Shown one piece after another: positions 28,770-38,207 of a DNA stretch of 64,000 nucleotides (position 1 is its first letter; every line of letters starts with the position of its first letter). Location of the stretch: positions 2,418,001-2,482,000 of the forward strand of contig NZ_CP032279.1 of NCBI RefSeq assembly GCF_001696615.3. The letters run 5' to 3'. The stretch comes from Acinetobacter sp. WCHAc010034 (GTDB lineage: Bacteria > Pseudomonadota > Gammaproteobacteria > Pseudomonadales > Moraxellaceae). The notes under the pieces are model-generated. The model saw nothing but the letters and a program-made list of their open reading frames with translations, was not told the origin of the DNA and did no database searches. Made by a program: the position numbers and the translations under genes.

Positions 28770-30911
28770 TTATTGTGCGCTCTGCTGCTCAGACTGAATG
28801 GCGGTCAGGGCAATGGTGAACACAATGTCATCGACCAGCGCGCCGCGCGACAGGTCATTCACCGGCTTGTTCAGGCCCTGCAGCATCGGGCCGACGCTGA
28901 CGACGTCGGCTGCGCGCTGCACCGCTTTATAAGTGGTGTTGCCGGTGTTCAGGTCAGGGAAAATAAACACATTGGCGCGGCCGGCGACTTTGGAGTCCGG
29001 CGCCTTAGAGCGGCCGACGCTTTCCACAGACGCTGCGTCATACTGCAATGGGCCGTCAATCAGCAGGTCAGGGCGGCGCGCCTGAGCGATGCGGGTCGCT
29101 TCAGCGACTTTCTCGACTTCTGCGCCAGCGCCTGAAGTGCCGGTTGAATAGGAAATCATCGCGATGCGCGGGTCAATGCCGAAGGCCTTGGCGGAGTCTG
29201 CAGACTGGATGGCGATTTCCGCCAGCTGCTCAGCGTCCGGGTCCGGGTTGATCGCGCAGTCGCCGTATACATAGACTTCATCCGGCAGCAGCATGAAGAA
29301 CACTGAAGAAACCAGCGAATATTCAGGCGCAGTCTTAATCAGCTGGAACGCCGGGCGCACGGTATTGGCTGTGGTATGCACCGCACCGGACACCAGTCCG
29401 TCGACTTGATCCAAAGCCAGCATCATCGTGCCTAAAACGACGGTATCCTGCAGCTGCTCGCGCGCCTGAAGCTCATTGATTTTGCCTTTGCGCAGCTCCA
29501 CCATTTTTTCAACATAGTTGCCGCGGATCAGGTCAGGGTCAATGATTTCCAGGTCATACGGCAGTTCAATGCCACGCGCCTTCGCTACTTCAACCACCGC
29601 TTCCGGCTTGGCCAGCAGCACGCACTGCGCAATGCCGCGGGACTGGCAGATGGCCGCAGCCTGCACCGTGCGCGGCTCATCGCCTTCAGGCAGCACAATG
29701 CGCTTTTTGGCCGCAATGGATTTCTGCACCAGTTCATGGCGGAATGCGGAAGGCGACAGGCGCGGCTTGTAAGAGCCGTTGATCAGCTGGGTCAGCCAAG
29801 CTGGATCGATGTGGCTGGAAACAAAGCGCGTCACCTGTTCGGCGCGCTCGGTATCATCCACAGGAATTTCGTTGCTTAAATTGGCCAGTTCCTGCGCGGT
29901 TTCAAAGGTGCTCAGCGGCGTGTGCACAATCGGCAGGCCCTGCTTAATTGCGGTCTGGCAGAAGTCCAGCACCTGCTCATTCGGCTGATGGTGCTCGGTC
30001 AGCACCAGTCCGGCCAGCGGAATGCCGTTGCTGTTGGCCAGGCTGCTGGCCAGCAGCACGTCAATGCGGTCAGAGGCGCTGATGATCAGTTCGCCAGCGA
30101 CAAATTTATGCAGCTCATGCTCAATATTTGAGGCGATCAGGCTGCTGTGCAGCACGCGGCGCTGCTTGGCTTCGCCTTCATTGATCCAGTGCGCGGAAAT
30201 ATGCGCGGCCAGATCCGACATGCGCGGCACGCTCAGCGTGTTGCTGAACGGCACCAAGCCAATGACCGGGAAAGCTTCAGTGCCGATATTGGCATTATGC
30301 TTTTTCAGTTCCGCGGTAAAGCTGTTGATGTCGCTGATCAGGCGCAGGTTCGGATCAAGCGTCACAGGAACCTGCGCAGCGCCTTCCGGCAAGCCTTTAG
30401 TGCGCATGAACAGCGCGCCTGCAGTGCGCGCATTGCAGGCGCCGCCGAAATGGCGCAGCTGCGTTTCAATTTTTTCAGCTGCCGCTGCCGGGTTGCGGAT
30501 ATCAGCGGTGCTGACAATCAGCACTTTGGCGTCCAGCGCTTTGGCCAGATCGGCATTCAATTGAGAAGCAAAGGCGTCGCGGCTGGTCGGAACCAGGCCT
30601 TCAACAATAATTAAGTCGTGCTTTTTGGCGATTTCGCGGTGCAGGCGCACGGCATCTTCCAGCAGCTCGTCATTTTCATCATGGCTCAGGCGCCGCGTGA
30701 CGGCTGCATGGCTGATCGGTTCAACCGTTTCATTGCTGAATAAATGGCGGTACAGGGCGGTGGTGCGGTCTGCTGCGGCCTGCGGCTCTTGCGAAAAAGG
30801 CTTCACAAACCCAGCTTTAATGCCCTGGCAGTCCAGCGCGTAAATCAAGCCCAGGCATGCAGATGTCAAGCCTACGCTTTCCCCAGTTGGCACGAGTAAA
30901 ATTGTTTTCAT
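28770..30911 (-). CDS. pta: Phosphate acetyltransferase, long form
   Basis: A 713-residue enzyme that converts acetyl-CoA and phosphate to acetyl-phosphate and back. It is the long proteobacterial form: an N-terminal P-loop-like/BioD-related domain (VPTGESVGLTS at the start), a middle DRTGG domain, and the C-terminal catalytic PTA domain (from about residue 390, with VLPEGDEPRTVQAA, GAVHTTANTVRPAFQ and SYSTGTSGAG). It follows ackA by 59 bp on the same strand, the usual acetate node order. Confidence 0.95.
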   Translation of the reverse strand: MKTILLVPTGESVGLTSACLGLIYALDCQGIKAGFVKPFSQEPQAAADRTTALYRHLFSNETVEPISHAAVTRRLSHDENDELLEDAVRLHREIAKKHDLIIVEGLVPTSRDAFASQLNADLAKALDAKVLIVSTADIRNPAAAAEKIETQLRHFGGACNARTAGALFMRTKGLPEGAAQVPVTLDPNLRLISDINSFTAELKKHNANIGTEAFPVIGLVPFSNTLSVPRMSDLAAHISAHWINEGEAKQRRVLHSSLIASNIEHELHKFVAGELIISASDRIDVLLASSLANSNGIPLAGLVLTEHHQPNEQVLDFCQTAIKQGLPIVHTPLSTFETAQELANLSNEIPVDDTERAEQVTRFVSSHIDPAWLTQLINGSYKPRLSPSAFRHELVQKSIAAKKRIVLPEGDEPRTVQAAAICQSRGIAQCVLLAKPEAVVEVAKARGIELPYDLEIIDPDLIRGNYVEKMVELRKGKINELQAREQLQDTVVLGTMMLALDQVDGLVSGAVHTTANTVRPAFQLIKTAPEYSLVSSVFFMLLPDEVYVYGDCAINPDPDAEQLAEIAIQSADSAKAFGIDPRIAMISYSTGTSGAGAEVEKVAEATRIAQARRPDLLIDGPLQYDAASVESVGRSKAPDSKVAGRANVFIFPDLNTGNTTYKAVQRAADVVSVGPMLQGLNKPVNDLSRGALVDDIVFTIALTAIQSEQQSAQ

Positions 30912-30970
30912 AATGCATCTAAATTAAAAAATAAAATGTACAACTCAATGGCGTGCTGGAAGCCGCTGCC

Positions 30971-32194
30971 TTAGGCAACCGCTTCCTGCTCCGCGTCAGA
31001 CTTTTTTGCAGCAGCGGCAGCCTCTTGCTCCACAACATGCTGGGTTTCTTTGGCAATGCGGCCTTCTTCGTCAGTCGGCACTACCCAGATTTGCGGGCCG
31101 GTGCCGGCATCGATGCGGCCTTCGGTGCCGCGCTTCAGGCCGTCATTTTTCTCTTTGCTTAAGCTGAAGCCGAAGTGCGGCAGGTATGCCATGGTTTTTT
31201 CACGGATGAAAGCCGAATTTTCGCCAATGCCGCCGGTGAAGAACAGGCCGTCCAGGCGCGGCAGGCCGCAGCTGAGGGCAGCCAGCGATTTCGCCAGGCG
31301 GTAGCAGAACACTTCAATCGCCAGCGCAGCATCTTCGTTGCCCTGTTCAGAGGCTTCAATCAGCGTGCGCATGTCATTCGACAGGTTGTCCGACAGGCCC
31401 AGCAGGCCGCTGTCCTTATTCAGCATCCGGTCAATTTTATAGACATCCCAGCCCAAGTTGGACGCAAGGAAGCTGTGCAGGCTCGGGTCAACATCGCCGC
31501 TGCGCGTGCCCATGACAATGCCTTCCAGCGGGGTCAGGCCCATTGAGGTGTCAACGCTTTGGCCGTTCCAGATGGCGCAGGTTGAGCTGCCGTTGCCTAA
31601 GTGCGCAGTCAGCCAGCCGCCCTGCTTCAGGCTGCCCGCCAGCTCTGAGCCGCGCTCAGAAACATAGGCATGGCTGGTGCCGTGGAAGCCGTAGCGGCGC
31701 ACATTGTGTTCGGTGTACAGGAATTTCGGCACCGCATAGCGGTAGGCATGCGCCGGCATGGTTTGGTGGAATGCGGTGTCAAATACTGCAACTTGCGGCA
31801 GCTCCGGGAACAGGCGCATGGTCGCATCAATGCCGACCAGATGCGCAGGGTTGTGCAGCGGCGCCAGCGGCGTCGCTTCGCGGATGCGCGCAATAATTTC
31901 AGGGGTCAGCAGTTCCGCTTTGGTCAGCGTGCCGCCGTGCACCACGCGGTGGCCAATGGCCTGCGGGTTGTAGTGGGATAAGCGCTCAAGAATGGTTTCC
32001 AGCGCTTTTTCATGGCCGGCATTCGGAATCGCCAGTTCCAGCGCTTCGCCGCCAGCGGTGATGCCTTTAATTCGGGCCTCAGCTGAACCTAGGTTCTCCG
32101 CCAAGCCAAAGATACGGTCTTCACGACGTTCAGAAACCAACGCATATTTAATTGAAGAAGACCCGCAGTTAATTACCAATACTGATGTAGACAC
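30971..32194 (-). CDS. ackA: Acetate kinase
   Basis: A 407-residue acetate kinase that makes ATP and acetate from acetyl-phosphate. The ASKHA-fold motifs are clear: [13 protein letters not shown] at the N-terminus, HRVVHGG, the FDTAFH loop, [22 protein letters not shown] and [13 protein letters not shown]. The C-terminus carries an Ala/Glu/Lys-rich tail (about 18 residues) beyond the usual end. With pta it sets the acetyl-phosphate pool. The upstream 300 bp holds no other gene. Confidence 0.96.
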   Translation of the reverse strand: MSTSVLVINCGSSSIKYALVSERREDRIFGLAENLGSAEARIKGITAGGEALELAIPNAGHEKALETILERLSHYNPQAIGHRVVHGGTLTKAELLTPEIIARIREATPLAPLHNPAHLVGIDATMRLFPELPQVAVFDTAFHQTMPAHAYRYAVPKFLYTEHNVRRYGFHGTSHAYVSERGSELAGSLKQGGWLTAHLGNGSSTCAIWNGQSVDTSMGLTPLEGIVMGTRSGDVDPSLHSFLASNLGWDVYKIDRMLNKDSGLLGLSDNLSNDMRTLIEASEQGNEDAALAIEVFCYRLAKSLAALSCGLPRLDGLFFTGGIGENSAFIREKTMAYLPHFGFSLSKEKNDGLKRGTEGRIDAGTGPQIWVVPTDEEGRIAKETQHVVEQEAAAAAKKSDAEQEAVA

Positions 32195-32475
32195 GTTTTC
32201 TTACCCGAATTCTAATTAAATTATTTGTCCATGATGTGATCTGAACGCTGTGCTTCTTGGCGCAATTTAGATCAGTGGCTATAGTTTTAACACGTGCTGT
32301 TTTTCTGTCCTAGATAGACTTTAGCAGATTAGACTTAAGCACTATCGACCCATTTGGCAACAATAATTAAAATTTATCAGTTTCGAATTTCCATTTATTA
32401 ATGAAATAGTACTCTAGGCTTCAATGCTTTGAAGCCCCGCATTCAACATAGCATGCTTCACTGCGCTGTACACTG

Positions 32476-32502
32476 AAAAACCATAAAAAAATTATGGTTT
32501 TT
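32476..32502 (-). terminator. Terminator overlapping a stop codon
   Basis: The perfect 11-bp stem AAAAACCATAA / TTATGGTTTTT with a 5-nt loop overlaps the stop codon of the small membrane protein (minus strand) and gives a T run on either strand. Confidence 0.8.
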
Positions 32503-32896
32503 GATATTTAATTTCTGACCAGCGCACAATTACATAGGCAATCAGCGCCACCATGAAAAACACCAGCATCATCCAGACCAGGCCCTGCAGGGTTTCAATC
32601 ACCGTCCGGTAAGTTTCCAGAACCCAGCGCTCGGGCGTCAGCTCAATCACAATTTTTCTATCATTGCCGGCATAGGTCAGCGGGGTGATGTATTTTTCCA
32701 TGTCATAGATGCGGATGCCGGAAGACGTGCCCACCACCATGCCGGCAAACTTGGTGTATTTGGCCCATGCGTCATGAATCGGGTCGTGAATGATGCGCGC
32801 CAGAATGGCCTGAATCGAGCCGGAAAATACGCGCATCACCAAAAAGGATACGCCCAAGGCCAAGGCAAATGTGCTGATCATCAGATAATAAAACAT
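32492..32896 (-). CDS. Small inner-membrane protein of unknown function
   Basis: A 134-residue protein with one hydrophobic helix at each end (MFYYLMISTFALALGVSFLVMRVF and LVWMMLVFFMVALIAYVIVRW) and a soluble middle of about 80 residues containing WAKYTKFAGMVVGTSSG and VIELTPERWVLETY. The start at 32896 is chosen for the AGGAGC ribosome site just upstream; the frame stays open 29 codons further. I do not recognise the family. It lies downstream of proA on the same strand. Confidence 0.72.
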   Translation of the reverse strand: MFYYLMISTFALALGVSFLVMRVFSGSIQAILARIIHDPIHDAWAKYTKFAGMVVGTSSGIRIYDMEKYITPLTYAGNDRKIVIELTPERWVLETYRTVIETLQGLVWMMLVFFMVALIAYVIVRWSEIKYQKP

Positions 32897-32985
32897 AGAA
32901 GCTCCTGAGCTGTTGTTATTGTTGAGCGCAAGCATGAGTTCAGTTTTAATTGAATCAGATTTTGAAGGGAATTTCTGCAGCAAAT

Positions 32986-33013
32986 CCGTTCAGCCCCGCG
33001 CGGGACTGAACGG
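32986..33013 (-). terminator. Long hairpin after proA
   Basis: The arms CCGTTCAG / CTGAACGG continue inward as CCCGC / GCGGG with one bulge. The structure lies 33 bp after the proA stop and lacks a clean T tract. Confidence 0.5.
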
Positions 33014-33046
33014 CTTCTATTTTTCAGGAGAATAATAGGGGAGCAA

Positions 33047-34312
33047 TTACTGGCGGATTTGACCGTCGCCGAACACCACCCATTTCTGCGAAGTTAAGCC
33101 TTCCAGCCCGACTGGGCCGCGGGCGTGGATTTTATCGGTTGAAATGCCGATTTCAGCGCCCAGGCCGTATTCAAAGCCGTCGGCAAAACGGGTGGAGGCG
33201 TTGATCATCACCGAGCTGGAATCCACGCCGGCGAGGAATTTGCGCGCCAGCGTGTAGTTTTCGGTAATGATGGCATCGGTATGATGCGAGCCGTACTGAT
33301 TAATGTGCGCAACCGCTTCATCAATGCCGCTGACCACTTTAACCGCCAGAATTGGACCAAGGTATTCGGTATACCAGTCTTCTTCTGTGGCCGGCACAAC
33401 GCTGCTGCCGAGAATGCGCCGGGTTTCCGCGCAGCCGCGCAGCTCCACCTGCTTTTCCGCATACAGTTCGGCAATGCTCGGCAGGAATTCTTCCGCTACT
33501 TTTTCATCGACCAGCAGGGTTTCCATGGCGTTGCATACGCCATAGCGGTGGGTTTTGGCATTCAGCGCAATCGGCAGGGCTTTCTGCAGGTCGGCCTGCG
33601 CTTCAACATACACATGGCAGTTGCCGTCCAGATGCTTAATCACCGGCACGCGCGCTTCATTGCTGATGCGCTCGATCAGGCCCTTGCCGCCGCGCGGAAC
33701 AATCACATCCACATATTCAGACATGGTGATCAGCTGGCCGACGGCAGCGCGGTCAGTGGTATTGATGACCTGCACCGAGGTTTCAGGCAGGCCCGCCGCT
33801 TTCAGGCCATGCTGAACCGCTGCCGCAATCGCCCGGTTTGACTCAATCGCTTCCGAACCGCCGCGCAGGATAATCGCATTGCCGGATTTCAGCGCCAGAG
33901 AAGCGGCTTCCAAAGTCACGTTCGGGCGCGATTCATAAATCATTCCGACCACGCCCAGCGGCACGCGCATTTTGCCGAGCTGAATGCCGGAGGGGCGGTA
34001 GGCCATATCGGTAATTTCGCCAATCGGGTCAGTCAGGCCGATGACGTCCCGCAGGCCCTGCAGCATGCCTTTAAAGCGTGCGGGGCTGAGTTCTAAGCGG
34101 TCAAGCAGCGCGCTGTCCAGATTATTGCTGTGCGCCTTCGCCATATCAATCTGGTTGGCTGCAGCAATGGCAGCCTCGCTGTTCTGCAGCGCCGTGTAGA
34201 TGGCGGAAAGCGCATTGTTTTTGGTCTGGGTAGAAGCGCTGGCTAACACGCGGGATGCTTGGCGCGCCTGCTGTCCTACCGTTTGCATGTATTGTTCAAT
34301 AGACTGTTGCAT
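33047..34312 (-). CDS. proA: Gamma-glutamyl phosphate reductase
   Basis: A 421-residue NADPH-dependent reductase of the aldehyde-dehydrogenase superfamily, the second step of proline synthesis from glutamate. It shows [12 protein letters not shown], the ILRGGSEA loop, VPRGGKGLI, and the catalytic Cys in [11 protein letters not shown] followed by [17 protein letters not shown] and [17 protein letters not shown]. The ATG at 34312 is preferred to an upstream TTG, and the product then starts [13 protein letters not shown]. It is not adjacent to proB in this window. Confidence 0.95.
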   Translation of the reverse strand: MQQSIEQYMQTVGQQARQASRVLASASTQTKNNALSAIYTALQNSEAAIAAANQIDMAKAHSNNLDSALLDRLELSPARFKGMLQGLRDVIGLTDPIGEITDMAYRPSGIQLGKMRVPLGVVGMIYESRPNVTLEAASLALKSGNAIILRGGSEAIESNRAIAAAVQHGLKAAGLPETSVQVINTTDRAAVGQLITMSEYVDVIVPRGGKGLIERISNEARVPVIKHLDGNCHVYVEAQADLQKALPIALNAKTHRYGVCNAMETLLVDEKVAEEFLPSIAELYAEKQVELRGCAETRRILGSSVVPATEEDWYTEYLGPILAVKVVSGIDEAVAHINQYGSHHTDAIITENYTLARKFLAGVDSSSVMINASTRFADGFEYGLGAEIGISTDKIHARGPVGLEGLTSQKWVVFGDGQIRQ

Positions 34313-34615
34313 AGCGGTTTGATCACTTAGAAATTTCAATTTGATATTAACAGCCTATAACTGCACAATGAAGCAGCAGGATTGAATTTCAGGCAGAAAA
34401 TGAAAATCTTATTAACAATTTGAAATCGTTTTCTGCGCTAAAAGCGGATGAGTGGCAGCATTAGCAGTTGCTTGTAAAAACCTCTCCTGTATAGAATGAA
34501 ACGCAGCTGACATTGACGTCATGCAAATAACAACGAAAGAGCAGGATGCTTGCCGCAGGCAGCTCTCATTACTTTTCTGCACAATAAAAATAAGGCAGGA
34601 ATGGAGGAAAGGAAC

Positions 34616-35944
34616 ATGAATTCCATTATCCAAATGGACCCGGACATGCAGGACGCAAGTACGCATTGCAATTTTTTTGACCTATACGATAAAAACAGCT
34701 TCAAGCAGCCTGCGCGCACCGCGTGGATTGACGGCTGGAAAATTGAATACATGGCGATCGCCCGGCCGGACACACTGCATATGACGCCGATGGTGATTAT
34801 CGGCGGCGCATTCCAGAACTTCAATTCCTACAAATACTGCGTTGAGCAGCTGTTCGCTGCCGGCCCGATCATCCTGATTGACTTGCCGTCCATGGGCGCC
34901 AACCAGCAGATCAGCAATGTCGATACCGGCGCATCCGCAGGCGTGCTGGAGCTGGAAGACCTGGCCGGCATGCTGGGCGCGTGGCTGGACATGGCCGGCC
35001 TGCGCAAGGTTGCGGTTTTGGGCATGTCTTTGGGTTCGGTGGTGGCGTCCTGCCTGGCGCATCAGCGCCCGGAGCTGGTGGAGCGCATGATTTTGATGGG
35101 CGTGATGCAGAAGACCCGCAAAAGCTGGCGCATGCTGCTGGAGGAGTCGCTGCACTTAATGAAAGAGCAGCGCATGGATGAATTCGGCCAGGCGGTGATC
35201 CTGTATCTGGTCAATCACGCCAAAATGGATCTGACCCGCATGTCGCCGACGGCCAAGCGCCTGTTCTTCCGGCAGATGGCGGAGTTTAGCGCGACCGAGC
35301 AGGAGCGCTATGAGATTAACTGCAGCCGCCTGCTGCGCCTGACCAATGTGCCGATTCCGGCATGCGATGTGCTGGTGGCGTGCGGGCAGTATGACAGCTT
35401 TACCCTGCCGCATGAAAACGCCAATTTCGCCCTGCAGTGCCCGAATATGCAGTTTGCGATGATCGCCAATGCCGACCATGTGCCGCAGTTGCAGCGCCGC
35501 AAGGAAACCATGAATCTGTTCGCGACCTATTTGCGCGGCGAATCCATTCAGGCGCTGGACGGCATTATTGCCATGAGCCGTGAGCAGATGGCGAAAATTG
35601 AGCGCCGCGGCGAAGAGCGCATTGGCGTGCAGCAGCCGTTCAGCCAGTTAAGCCACCGCCATTCAGACTTAAGCATTAAAGTTGAAATTGAGGATATGAA
35701 CTATTTCGGCGTGCTGCTGCAGGTGCAGGAAGCGGGGCGGGCGCACCTGGCGGCGCAGCATCCGCGGGATCTGGCGCTGCATTTGGCCGATGAGGAAGGC
35801 GTCTTTAAAATTGAGTGCCTGATTTTTGAAAATTCCGCGCATCAGCTGCGCGCGCTGTTCAAGCATGGCAGTTTTGACGTGGCGGAGCGCCTGCTGCGGT
35901 TTGTGCAGCGCCAAAAAGAGCAGACGCTGCTGGAAGCGGTATAG
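34616..35944 (+). CDS. Alpha/beta hydrolase with a C-terminal extension
   Basis: A 442-residue protein. Residues about 40-300 are an alpha/beta hydrolase: oxyanion region IIGGAFQNFNSY, nucleophile elbow GMSLGS, a possible acid in GQYDSF and a possible His in NADHVPQ. The last about 100 residues (from SDLSIKVEIEDMNYFG to the end) are a separate beta-rich module that could be PilZ-like, though the canonical PilZ arginines are not obvious. The start is at 34616, with AGGAAAGG upstream. Substrate unknown. It is divergent from proA and ends in a bidirectional terminator. Confidence 0.75.
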   Translation: MNSIIQMDPDMQDASTHCNFFDLYDKNSFKQPARTAWIDGWKIEYMAIARPDTLHMTPMVIIGGAFQNFNSYKYCVEQLFAAGPIILIDLPSMGANQQISNVDTGASAGVLELEDLAGMLGAWLDMAGLRKVAVLGMSLGSVVASCLAHQRPELVERMILMGVMQKTRKSWRMLLEESLHLMKEQRMDEFGQAVILYLVNHAKMDLTRMSPTAKRLFFRQMAEFSATEQERYEINCSRLLRLTNVPIPACDVLVACGQYDSFTLPHENANFALQCPNMQFAMIANADHVPQLQRRKETMNLFATYLRGESIQALDGIIAMSREQMAKIERRGEERIGVQQPFSQLSHRHSDLSIKVEIEDMNYFGVLLQVQEAGRAHLAAQHPRDLALHLADEEGVFKIECLIFENSAHQLRALFKHGSFDVAERLLRFVQRQKEQTLLEAV

Positions 35945-35972
35945 CTTTGTCAGCATCAATCCGCTTTACAGC

Positions 35973-36003
35973 AAAAAAACAGCGCTAAGCCCGCTGTTTT
36001 TTT
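35973..36003. terminator. Bidirectional terminator
   Basis: A7-CAGCG / CGCTG-T7 with a 7-nt loop lies between convergent genes and overlaps the methyltransferase stop codon. Confidence 0.88.
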
Positions 36004-36857
36004 ACGGCCGCATGAATCACCCAGACGAGATCGCCGCTGTGCTCATCAGGGTTCTGAAAGGCAATCAGGTTGCTGCCGTCATTGTTCTGAAAAAACGCCG
36101 TTGGCTGAATCACTTCAACGCTGCTGAAGCCGGCATTGCCGAAAAAGGTCTGCACTTCCTGCGGATTGATGAAATGAAAGGTGAAAGAGCTGCGCGACAT
36201 GACTTTCAGCAGCTTGCTGCTGGTCCAGATGAAGTTTGCCAGCTTATTCTTCACCGGTTCAGGGTAAATGTCGGTCAGGTAATGCAGCGCCTTAAAGTCC
36301 TGAGCGTATTCGGTAATGCCCTGCAGCAGCTTATTCAGCAGGGTTTTATCAAAGTAGTTGATCAGGCCCTCGCTGATCACCGCCAGCGGGCGGCCGGGGT
36401 CAAAGCCCTGAAAAATCCTTTCAAAGTCCTGCGTGAAAATATCCGCCGTCAGCACCTGCGGCGCCTGCTGGTCCAGCTGCTGCAGGGCCTTGGTTTTAAT
36501 CTCCGCCATTTCCGGCAGATCCAGCTCGCGGTAGTCCAGCTGCGGAAATTTCTGCCGGAAGTTCCAGCTGCGCGGCGACAGCCCGCAGGCGATTTCCAGA
36601 ATCTGCAAATCCGGCTGCTGCTGAATCAGCTGGGTCAGCTGATTGTCAATAATGCGGTGGCGCTGCCTGAGCGTGGTGCGCATGCTGCCGCCGACATGCT
36701 TTTCCGCCCAGCTTTCCAGCGGATGCAGCAGCTTGGCCAGCATTTTTCCCTTGCCGGTGGCGAATACCGGATGGGAAATGCCCATGCTGTACCAGATATA
36801 GCCGGTATAGTGCGCAGTAAACGAAATATGGCGGTGTTCGGACAGGTTTTGAGTCAT
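35985..36857 (-). CDS. Class I SAM-dependent methyltransferase (LCM-like)
   Basis: A 290-residue protein resembling the leucine carboxyl methyltransferase / polyketide O-methyltransferase (Ppm-like) group. It shows RRIIDNQL-type helices (here RHRIIDNQLTQ), motif I as ILEIACGLSPRSW, motif II YRELDLPEM, VISEGLINYFDK, and the late FHFINPQEVQTFFGNAGF segment. No partner or substrate is evident. It is transcribed after nagZ, with a terminator between them. Confidence 0.78.
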   Translation of the reverse strand: MTQNLSEHRHISFTAHYTGYIWYSMGISHPVFATGKGKMLAKLLHPLESWAEKHVGGSMRTTLRQRHRIIDNQLTQLIQQQPDLQILEIACGLSPRSWNFRQKFPQLDYRELDLPEMAEIKTKALQQLDQQAPQVLTADIFTQDFERIFQGFDPGRPLAVISEGLINYFDKTLLNKLLQGITEYAQDFKALHYLTDIYPEPVKNKLANFIWTSSKLLKVMSRSSFTFHFINPQEVQTFFGNAGFSSVEVIQPTAFFQNNDGSNLIAFQNPDEHSGDLVWVIHAAVKKQRA

Positions 36858-36931
36858 GAAGGCTGAACCTTGGATATTATTTTAGTTTTGAGATTGGCGC
36901 AGTAAAACCGCTGTTTTAATCATCATAATGA

Positions 36932-36959
36932 AAAAGGAACACCTTGTCGTGTTCCTTTT
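36932..36959 (-). terminator. Terminator of nagZ
   Basis: The perfect 11-bp stem AAAAGGAACAC / GTGTTCCTTTT with a 6-nt loop lies 25 bp after the nagZ stop on the minus strand. Confidence 0.88.
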
Positions 36960-36983
36960 AAGCCGATCAGCGCATTTATTTAA

Positions 36984-38009
36984 TCAGGCGCTGTATTGAT
37001 GCTTAAAGTCCAGAATGCGGTCGCGGGTTTGCGCCCATTCATCGCCCAGCTCCAGCGCTGCGCCAATGCTGCGCTGCGGAATGCACCCGCGCATGCGCTC
37101 CAGGCGCTGCTGATTCGGCATCGGAAAATCCGCAATGCCGGCCAGCGCGGCGCAGGCCGATTCGCGGCTGTTGCAGACCAGGCCCATGTCGCAGCCGGCA
37201 TTCAATGCCGCCTGAATGCGGGCATCGGCGCCGCCGGCCACGCAGGCAGCCTGCATGCTCAGGTCATCGGAAAATAAAACGCCGTCAAACTTCAGCTCCT
37301 GGCGCAGGATGTTCTGAATCCAGTGCGCAGAGAAGCCTGCAGGGTTCGGATCAACCTGATCATAAATCACATGCGCCGGCATCAGCGCATCCAGCTGCGG
37401 CATCAGCTGTATAAAGCTCTGCATGTCTTTTTGGTAGATTTCATCATAAGGGCGCGAATCGACGGCGGCCGCCACATGCGAGTCGGCTTTGACTGAACCG
37501 TGGCCGGGGAAGTGCTTGCCGGTTGATGCCATGCCGGCGCGCTTCATGCCTTTCAGGAAAGCGCTGGCCAGCGGAATAATGTCCTGCATGTTTTTGGCAA
37601 AACTGCGGTCGCCAATCACATCGCTGACATCATTCAGGTCCAAAACCGGCGCAAAGCTGAAGTCGATGCCGGCCGCCAGAACTTCGGCCGCCATCAGCCA
37701 GCCGCACTGTTCAGCCAGCTCAGCCGCTTTTTCCGGTTCAGTTAAGTAAAGCTCGCCAAAGCGCCCCATGGCCGGCAGCAGGGTAAAGCCGTTTTTCAGG
37801 CGCTGCACGCGGCCGCCTTCCTGATCTACGGCAATTAAAATATCCGGGCGGACTTGGCGCATATGGTCGGTTAAGGCGCGCACCTGCTCAGGAGATTCGA
37901 TATTGCGGCCAAATAAAATCATCCCGCCGACTTGCGGCGCCTGCAATAGTTCAATATCTTCTTGAGTCAGTTCTGTGCCAGCAATGTCGAGCATTAATGC
38001 GCCAATCAT
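36984..38009 (-). CDS. nagZ: Beta-N-acetylhexosaminidase NagZ
   Basis: A 341-residue family 3 glycoside hydrolase that removes GlcNAc from anhydro-muropeptides during cytosolic peptidoglycan recycling. It shows the N-terminal MLDIAG, GGMILFGRN and VDQEGGRVQR, the catalytic loop KHFPGHGSVKADSH (general acid/base His) and the nucleophile Asp in FSDDLSM. The ATG at 38009 gives MIGALMLDIAGTEL; the frame extends 12 codons further upstream without support. It is divergent from prc. Where an inducible AmpC exists, NagZ products can signal its induction; no ampC is seen here. Confidence 0.94.
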   Translation of the reverse strand: MIGALMLDIAGTELTQEDIELLQAPQVGGMILFGRNIESPEQVRALTDHMRQVRPDILIAVDQEGGRVQRLKNGFTLLPAMGRFGELYLTEPEKAAELAEQCGWLMAAEVLAAGIDFSFAPVLDLNDVSDVIGDRSFAKNMQDIIPLASAFLKGMKRAGMASTGKHFPGHGSVKADSHVAAAVDSRPYDEIYQKDMQSFIQLMPQLDALMPAHVIYDQVDPNPAGFSAHWIQNILRQELKFDGVLFSDDLSMQAACVAGGADARIQAALNAGCDMGLVCNSRESACAALAGIADFPMPNQQRLERMRGCIPQRSIGAALELGDEWAQTRDRILDFKHQYSA

Positions 38010-38207
38010 ATTCGGGGTCCGTATTCGAATTTTAGGGAAAAACAATACCTGAATTCTGCAATGTTTTGCTACACTTTGTCAGCACAGATTATGATAAAAC
38101 TACACGACATAAACAGATTAAGTCATTTAAGATTCTGAAAATATTCACATCAAATTGAAAAGTGACAAGGTTATTTGGTTCACAGACCAAGGAAGCGCGA
38201 CATATTT

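Noticed and set aside
35826..36866. Long plus-strand open frame (346 codons) over the methyltransferase
   Set aside because: It covers the antisense of a supported gene and starts inside the hydrolase gene; no family resemblance was seen.
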